A stretch of 64,000 nt of DNA from Heterodera schachtii (taxonomy: Eukaryota > Nematoda > Chromadorea > Rhabditida > Heteroderidae), in the NCBI GenBank assembly GCA_023374025.1, contig SIJG01000056.1:62001-126000 (forward strand), given 5' to 3'. The position numbers were made by a program, and so were the translations under genes. Shown piece by piece: positions 58,016 through 64,000 of the stretch; positions within the stretch are counted from its first letter, which is position 1, and every line of letters begins with the position of its first letter. The notes below the pieces were generated by a model. That model did not search any database. It saw nothing but the letters and a program-made list of their open reading frames with translations, and was not told the DNA's origin.

Positions 58016-58717
58016 CGAAAATAGTCTCAGTGTGGGCGAACCGAAAATGGCTCAGTAGGGGCGAACCGAAAAATAATCTCAGTGTGGGCGAACCGCAAAT
58101 AGTCTCAGTGTCAATAAAAATATTTAAATTTAATACAATTCGGTATCGAAAAAATTAAATTTAATTAGACGATTATTTAAAAAAATAAACTAAAAAAGAA
58201 TATTATAAAAGCATTCCATCTCCGACCAAAATAAATTATATTGAAATGAAAATTTTCATTTTAAATCAAATTAGACAATTAAGCTTATTAGAGGATTTTC
58301 AAATCTACTAATTTGCTTCAGAAATTTCACCCAATATTTGTGTAAATTAAGATCTTCATTCATTTCTCCACAAATTTCATGCAGTTTTTCCCATAATTTT
58401 CCTTCATCCCTATTCTTCACTAATCTTACAATTCAAAAATTATTCTACATTATTAATGGTACAAAAGCTAGCATTTATTTTGAGCAGAATTTTTGAAGAA
58501 AAACACATTGAAGAAAGTTGAACCTCGCAATTACATTATTTTTTAATTTTAAAATTTAACATTATTATATTTCAATTAAAAAATATTTCTTTAAAATAAT
58601 TAAATTTAAATATTTTTATTGACACTGAGACTATTTGCGGTTCGCCCACACTGAGATTATTTTTCGGTTCGCCCCTACTGAGCCATTTTCGGTTCGCCCA
58701 CACTGAGACTATTTTCG
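58016..58717. mobile_element. Foldback element with GGGCGAACCGAAA repeats
   Basis: Two arms of about 118 bases (58016-58133, 58600-58717) are essentially exact complements. Each is made of three to four units of about 33 bases containing 'CTCAGTGTGGGCGAACCG'. The central 465 bases are A+T-rich without a frame. The 18-base word TCGAATGGATCCCGAATC lies at 57983-58000 and again at 58715-58732, overlapping the right tip, and may be a target duplication or a local repeat. Its layout resembles the element at 27656. Confidence 0.85.
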
Positions 58718-58719
58718 AA

Positions 58720-58930
58720 TGGATCCCGAATCCAGGACCCGATCGCGATCAGTCCCGAGGCTTTGTCTTTGTGATCCCGTGGGATTAGCACAATTGTCGG
58801 GAGGGATCTCTCGATCAATCCAGATAAATTTAAAAAAGGGTTCGGGACGGCTCCTGAAGTCGGGACCCGAATTTAATCCCCGCGGGATCCCGAGCAAATC
58901 CAGCGGGATCCCGATCGATCTCGGTAATTA
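58720..58930. repeat. GGATCCCG-rich segment
   Basis: 'GATCCCG', 'CGGGATCCCG' and related palindromic words recur in both orientations. Open frames on both strands here follow from that symmetry and are not accepted as genes. Confidence 0.6.
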
Positions 58931-59786
58931 AAATTTCTCATTTTAATCACAGAGAAAATAAAATAAATTGATCCCCGACAATTTTCTGAGAATTTCCCGG
59001 AATCAAAGTATTATTATTTTTTTTGCCTATTTTTAAATTTCTGAATGAGCAATTGCTGTGGGTGCCGATAGGATCTGCCGAAAGAATTTTAAAAATAATG
59101 TGTATTTTAGTAGCAGGTTTGCCTAAAAAGATTATATTAATTTGAGAAATTATCTCCAGAATTGAACATATTTTAAACTATTCACAAATTACATAAATCT
59201 TCAAAAAAAAAAAGTTTTCCGCCAGCGTCTTTCGGCGGCTTCCGGTAAATTGGGGACAGACAAATATTATAATTTTTAATATCAGCAGGAGAAAGCCATC
59301 ATATCATTCATAAAGAAAAAGTTTTTTCTTTTAGATAGAGTTGCCATTTTTCGTGAGCTTTTGGCACATTGACCAATGATCGTGCCTACTAAATGCTTGA
59401 TCGACTCTAAGTGCCTCAATTCATTAATCAATTTATCCTACATAAATTTATTTTTCACCTAATTCATGGGTTTATTTTTTGAGGAATTTGGTGTCCAATT
59501 TTCCATTGTTGTCCAAAATTCTGGGGGTGCCCAGTTTTCCGCTTGGTGTCTGGTGTCCAATTTACCGGTCCCCTTTTCGGCATCGTCGGTCCCCTTTAAA
59601 AAGTGCATTTGTGAAAAACTTTGGTTTTTTTCTTTAAAATTCAAAATTTTTTTATCCCGCTTTTCCCCTATGGGCATTCTCGTCCTCCGGTTTTCGAATC
59701 GCCATTTTCGGGGATCGCCCGTTTCGTAATCCCCGCTCTCCCCGTTCCCCGTTTTAACCGGAGTTTGTCGTTCAAATTGCACACCA

Positions 59787-60662
59787 GGGCCTTATTCCCG
59801 TCTTGCGGTTAATTTCTTAACCGCGGTTAAAATAAGTAAACCACGGTTAAGAAATTAAACCGCCATGGTTAACGCTTAACCACGGTTTATTTAACCGCGG
59901 TTAAGGTGCCGCTTAACCGTGGTTAACGCCTCTAAACCACGTATTATCATTTTTTGGTATTCTCGTTTTCCCTAAATTAAATACTATTCGAATAAAAATG
60001 GTCTAAAAATTTTTTGAAACCGTCAAAACTATTAAAGAAAGTTAAAAAAATAATTGTCTTTTATATAAATGGTATTTATAAAAAATTTTAATTTTTTACA
60101 TCGGATTCTTTTTGGATTCTTTTTGAAGTAAAAAGCATTTTTTACGACCGTCACTTACATACAATCGACTTAAAAATTTTCAAAAAATATGCCCCCCTAA
60201 AAAGGGAAATTTTTCAAAAATTTACCCCCGAATATTAATTCTTTTTTTAAAAAATTTTTATTTTTTCATGGAAAATTTTTTTGAAATCGAATTTTTTGTC
60301 TAAAATTGAAAGAAAATTTTTTTATTCGTTTTTCATAGTGTTTTTGCAACTTAAAAAATTGTTAATAAAAATTCTTTATTTACCAATTTTGGTATTTATT
60401 ATTTGCTTAATTAGCTTATATATTTTTTAAATTTTAATCAATGAGAATTAACTCTCACAAATTTTTTTGAATGAAAAATTTATTTTTACATTTATTTATT
60501 TAATAAATTTAGTGCTTAACCGTGGTTTATTTAACCATGGTTAGCTTAACCACGGTTAAAGACGGGAATAAAATTTTAATCAAAAATAAACCCACGGTTA
60601 AATAAACCACGGTTAAGAGACGTTAACCACGGTTAACTTCACCGGGAGACGGGAATAAGGCC
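59787..60662. mobile_element. Foldback element with TTAACCGCGGTTAA palindromes
   Basis: Ends GGGCCTTATTCCCGTCT and complement. Both end regions (59800-59945 and 60510-60650) are packed with 'TTAACCACGGTTAA'-type words, each a palindrome in itself. The middle is A+T-rich. No transposase frame, and I see no clear target duplication. Confidence 0.85.
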
Positions 60663-61103
60663 CCTGCTCAAAGTTATTCATTTTAAACGCCAAATTTTGT
60701 TTTATAAATTATAGCCATTTATAGCAAATTAAAAAAACTTCCAAAAAATTAATTAATTTTGGCCCTAAATAAAAAGCTCACCATTCACCTTAAAAACAAA
60801 CAAATTTGAACGCGAAACCATAAAATTGCTATTATTAGAAATTCAATTCCTTAATTATGAAAAGGAGTGAATGAATGACTTTTTTTTTGTTTGTTTAGCT
60901 TATTTTTTGCATTATTTAAGCGCACAGCATAATCTTTTTGCATATCATTTACATAAATTAAAGTCTTTAAATTAAAACTCTAAACTAATTATTAAGAAAT
61001 TAAATTCTATTTTTATATTTATTTTTAAAATTACCGTCATAATAATCTTATAAATTCCCTTTTTTCCCGGCAGAAATTCTTTAAAAATACCTTATAAAGT
61101 GAA
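60663..61103. other. Upstream of the Cys-rich protein gene
   Basis: A+T-rich, no repeat or exon seen. It should contain the promoter of the gene starting at 61104, but no specific element is recognised. Confidence 0.4.
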
Positions 61104-62078
61104 ATGCAATTGGCAATGTTCTGCGTTCATGTTACCGTAACCATAATATTCTTGCAATTATATTTGGTAAGAAAAAACTGTTGTGAAAAATTATTTTAAA
61201 ATAATTTTTATATTTTTTACACAAAAAAAGTGTTGTTGGAGACCGAAAATTCCCCGAGACCGAGACTTTTTCAAAAATTTTTTTATTCGCTTAAAATTCG
61301 CTTAAAATCATGGCGCACTTAAAACTAAAAGAATTTTAATTTTATGCCGCCATATATTTATTTTATATAGTTGGACTATCCAATTATCACATAATTTGCA
61401 GGGTTTCGCTGAAGCGGGCATTGAATGCCAACTTAACGGAAACTGCAAAGATATTTCCCGCTCAACTCCTTCGAGTACGGTGTGCTCAAAATGCTACAGT
61501 TGCACCTTCAAAAACTGCTGCAACAAAGTGTACGCGAGTCCGTACGCCAAATGCCCAATCAAAGGATGGCGTAGAAAAGGGTACAAAGGCAATGTGCCGG
61601 TCGAAATCGGAGTGCCATCAAAGAAACGTGACGCCGGTAAGGGAGGCGTTAAATTAGAAAATGCGAAATAAAATTGTAAATGACCTCGTTCTACAGTAAG
61701 CAAAATTTGGGTGAGGCTAGCCATAGGCCAAGCTGGTGATTATTTCGAAAATACAAAAAGTATGATTGGCAAAATGTCAAAAGGTGTGCCATTGCAACAC
61801 GGCACATGAAAATATTGTCATTTTGTTGGGTAACATTTAAATCCGCGAAAATAAATTAAGCGGTCGAAATAAGAAACAATTGAAATGACCGAAATAATGA
61901 TAGCTTTAACCTCTTTTAAGGCTGTTCTAAGGGCAATCCGTGTAAAAAAGGTTACAAATGCGTGGCCTACAAAAAGGGGGACGACCGCGGCTTCTGCTGG
62001 CGAGGCCCACAGGGAGATGGAGGCCCGTCCTATTTCGCATTGGCAATTGCGATCGCTGGCCTCGTCATTCTGCTGTGA
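61104..62078 (+). CDS. Secreted or surface Cys-rich protein with C-terminal hydrophobic segment
   Basis: Three exons, 61104-61166, 61402-61636 and 61921-62078, join in phase to 151 residues. MQLAMFCVHVTVTIIFLQLY is a signal peptide. The mature part has 15 cysteines in a basic background: GIECQLNGNCKD, TVCSKCYSCTFKNCCNKVY, YAKCPIKGW, then GCSKGNPCKKGYKCVAYKKG and GFCWRGPQ. It ends in SYFALAIAIAGLVILL, a hydrophobic stretch right at the C-terminus. That fits either a membrane anchor or a GPI-anchor signal, so display at the cell surface is likely. Fold unknown; it is not a standard Ly6 spacing as far as I can judge. Splice sites (TTTG|GTAAG, TTTGCAG, GCCG|GTAAGG, TTTTAAG) are good. Confidence 0.85.
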
Positions 62079-63100
62079 TCGGACTGCTGTTGTTTTCCTT
62101 TTCCATTTTTTGGTACATTTTCGTGCTTAATTTTCTTTTTCTTTTATTTTTCATTATTTTTCTTCAATTATGTTGGAGCAATTGGCATTTTCCTCCAAGA
62201 AAATGAATTGAAAAGAAGTTTTCTATTTTTGGTGTATCGCAGAGTGGCCAAGTGTGCATATTTCTAAGATTTGTGCTTATTTTTGGATTTGAAAACAAAA
62301 AATGCAAAATTTAAATGACTCTTTTTACTTATCGTTTTTAATTGAAGCGAATATTTGAATTATTATTTTTCAATCATTTTCGCACTTTTCTTCATGCTTT
62401 TCCAGCCAAATTTGGGTATTATTTTCCCAATTTATGGCCCAGTTTCTCCTAATTTCCAATGTGAAATTGCAAAGTGCCAAAATCATTTCGATCACAAATT
62501 ACATCAATCAATTGATTAATTAATTCATTTCTGCTGCTGACCACGCGGCCAGGGAGAAGCGGCGTCGAGGAAACTGAAAAAACGAATTCATTGCACTTTA
62601 TTTTTGAGTCCCTTCAACTGACTTGGTTTTTTGTACATAATTCTGTCCATTTCAAAAAAAAACTGTACATTTTTGTGTCATTTAAAAGCACTCTAAGCAT
62701 TTGGTTGATTGGATTCATAAAACAACAAAAATAATAAAATTATTCACCCATCGCCAAATCCGCCGTCTCTGATCATTATATCAATCGGGTTCGTTCGGGC
62801 ATTCAATTCTTTCGCCACATTTTCCCATTTTCTCTCATCCCATGCAAGTGGACAACGGGTGAGCCAAACATTTGTATTATCTTGTTAGCCGTGGTGATTC
62901 AAAGCGAAAAAAGTATGGGTGAGGGGTGATCGGAGGAGGCGGGTCATTTCAGTACAGAAGAGTTATTCTAATGATTCAATTATTATTTAAATTTATAATT
63001 TAATGACAATCTAATAATAATAAAAATATATTTGGCTCTATTTCAGTTTACACGACCACAAAAAATACACGACCATATAATAATTTGTCAAAATTAGTGC
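62079..63100. other. Gene-free stretch
   Basis: Begins with the probable 3' untranslated region of the Cys-rich gene. No exon or clear repeat seen. Confidence 0.45.
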
Positions 63101-64000
63101 ACCGTAACTTTTTATATGTATCTTTTGATAGCCCTACGTGTCCTTTATTTCCTGTAAAATTTTAAAAATTTCGTTGAGTTTCAAAGAAGTTATGGCCAAA
63201 AATATGTAAGGAACCAATTTTTGAAACTTACAAGCCACAACTTTTTTGAAACACAACGAAATTTTTTGAAATTATACAGGTAAATAGAGGACACTTAGGG
63301 CAGAGATGTGATATCTGAGGATTTTTCCTCATTTTGTGGTCTTTTAGAGGGTCAAAGAGGATTTTTTGAAAAATGAGGATTTGCGGATTTTTGTGGTCTT
63401 TTGAGAAATTTGAGGATTTTTGTGGTCTTTTGATAAAAAAGTAGACAAAAACGCATAATTTTTTGAAAATTAGGTATATTTGGCAAAATGTTCGAACTTT
63501 TTCTTCAAATCTTAAACATTTTTTTGACAAAATTTGTTAACAAATCGCACGCAAAATTCCAATTTTTTTCCGGCAGCGCTATCGGCACTGCCGGACCCCC
63601 TCCCCCAATGTTTCCAAAAGTTTTTTGGAAAACCGCGCCACAAAAAGAGCAATTTAAAAGCAAAAAAATTTAAGAGATGTCAATTTATTAATAAAACAAT
63701 AGAAATCGAATTATTTTATTTTTTGGAGGTTTTAAATATAGAAATTATTGGGGTCCGGCGGCGTTGATAGGCCTGTGATTGTTTTCAAACGAAAAAATGA
63801 CAGTTAACTGATTTTGTTTGCAATTTTATGATGTTTTAAAAAATGAGGATTTTTCATTCCAAATGAGGATTTTTTTGAGGTATTTTAATGGCAAATGAGG
63901 ATTTTCAAAATTTTGAGATCACATCTCTGACTTAGGGCTATCAAATGATACCAAGAATGTTTAATTTGGATGCTTCTAGAAAAAGTTATGGTGCATTAAA
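63101..64000. repeat. Copy of the AAAAGTTATGG repeat family, split by a hAT element
   Basis: 'GATAGCCCTACGTGTCC', 'AAAATTTCGTTGAGTTTCAA' and 'GAAGTTATGGCC' at 63128-63195, then an inverted part at 63230-63300. After the insertion it resumes at 63930 with 'GGGCTATCAAATGATACCAAG' and 'AAAAAGTTATGG'. The words match 52310-52600 and 13680-13970. It runs off the window end. Confidence 0.65.
63301..63929. mobile_element. hAT-type non-autonomous element, TSD ACTTAGGG
   Basis: Ends CAGAGATGTGAT and complement, flanked by an exact 8-bp duplication ACTTAGGG (63293-63300, 63930-63937). The interior has 'TGAGGATTTTT' and 'TGTGGTCTTTTGA' repeats. It also has two GC-palindrome relatives (CGGCAGCGCTATCGGCACTG at 63572 and GGTCCGGCGGCGTTGATAGG at 63751). 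Same architecture as 10229: hAT ends, short internal repeats, embedded GC palindrome. Confidence 0.92.

Noticed and set aside
1..64000. Spliced-leader RNA gene, rRNA genes or a CRISPR array
   Set aside because: I looked for the SL1-like word GGTTTAATTACCCAAG and for rRNA-like or evenly spaced repeat-spacer patterns and saw none. The short-spaced repeats here are element interiors.

Overview
This window looks like nuclear DNA of a nematode. It is strongly A+T-rich. Genes are split into many small exons by GT-AG introns (a few look GC-AG), some only about 45-60 bases long. Recognisable products include a STAR-family KH RNA-binding protein of the Quaking/ASD-2 type, nematode cuticle-type collagen pieces and several secreted Cys-rich proteins. 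The four-exon gene at 48825-52061 matches, from memory, a lineage-expanded family (often labelled F-box-like) of plant-parasitic nematodes. I therefore suspect a tylenchid, perhaps a cyst nematode (Globodera/Heterodera). That assignment is recall, not proof.

Layout, left to right. 1-970: degenerate (+) copy of an unknown gene whose fuller copy lies inverted at 20990-26104. 971-12603: no convincing gene; foldback elements, poly-C tracts, a repeated 'GTAAGCGATCCC' unit and a direct repeat flanking a hAT-type element. 12604-19397 (+): the ASD-2/Quaking-like gene, 11 exons plus an alternative last exon. 20990-26104 (-): the 13-exon unknown gene. 27405-28881 (-): collagen fragment invaded by a foldback element. 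31533-33014 (-): secreted protein with four Cys-rich modules. 33015-41552: gene-poor, element-rich. 41553-43096 (-): small secreted protein. 45854-46130 (-): second collagen 3' fragment. 48825-52061 (-): F-box-like family gene with nested elements in an intron. 53612-55211 (+): ankyrin-repeat protein. 56442-57592 (+): charged, probably secreted protein. 61104-62078 (+): Cys-rich protein with signal peptide and C-terminal hydrophobic segment. The rest is repeats.

There are no operons and no evident functional coupling between neighbours. The strongest non-gene signal is a dense set of non-autonomous inverted-repeat elements, several with exact 8-bp target duplications as in the hAT superfamily. 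Internal tandem repeats, nested insertions and a shared GC-rich palindrome recur among them.

A second signal concerns sequence quality. In at least four otherwise good gene models one base, mostly in a short A or G run, breaks the reading frame. Allowing for it makes both the frame and the splice phases agree. Either the assembly carries homopolymer errors or several genes share the same kind of lesion. All exon boundaries here were read by eye from splice motifs, phase continuity and codon use; none is backed by transcripts.
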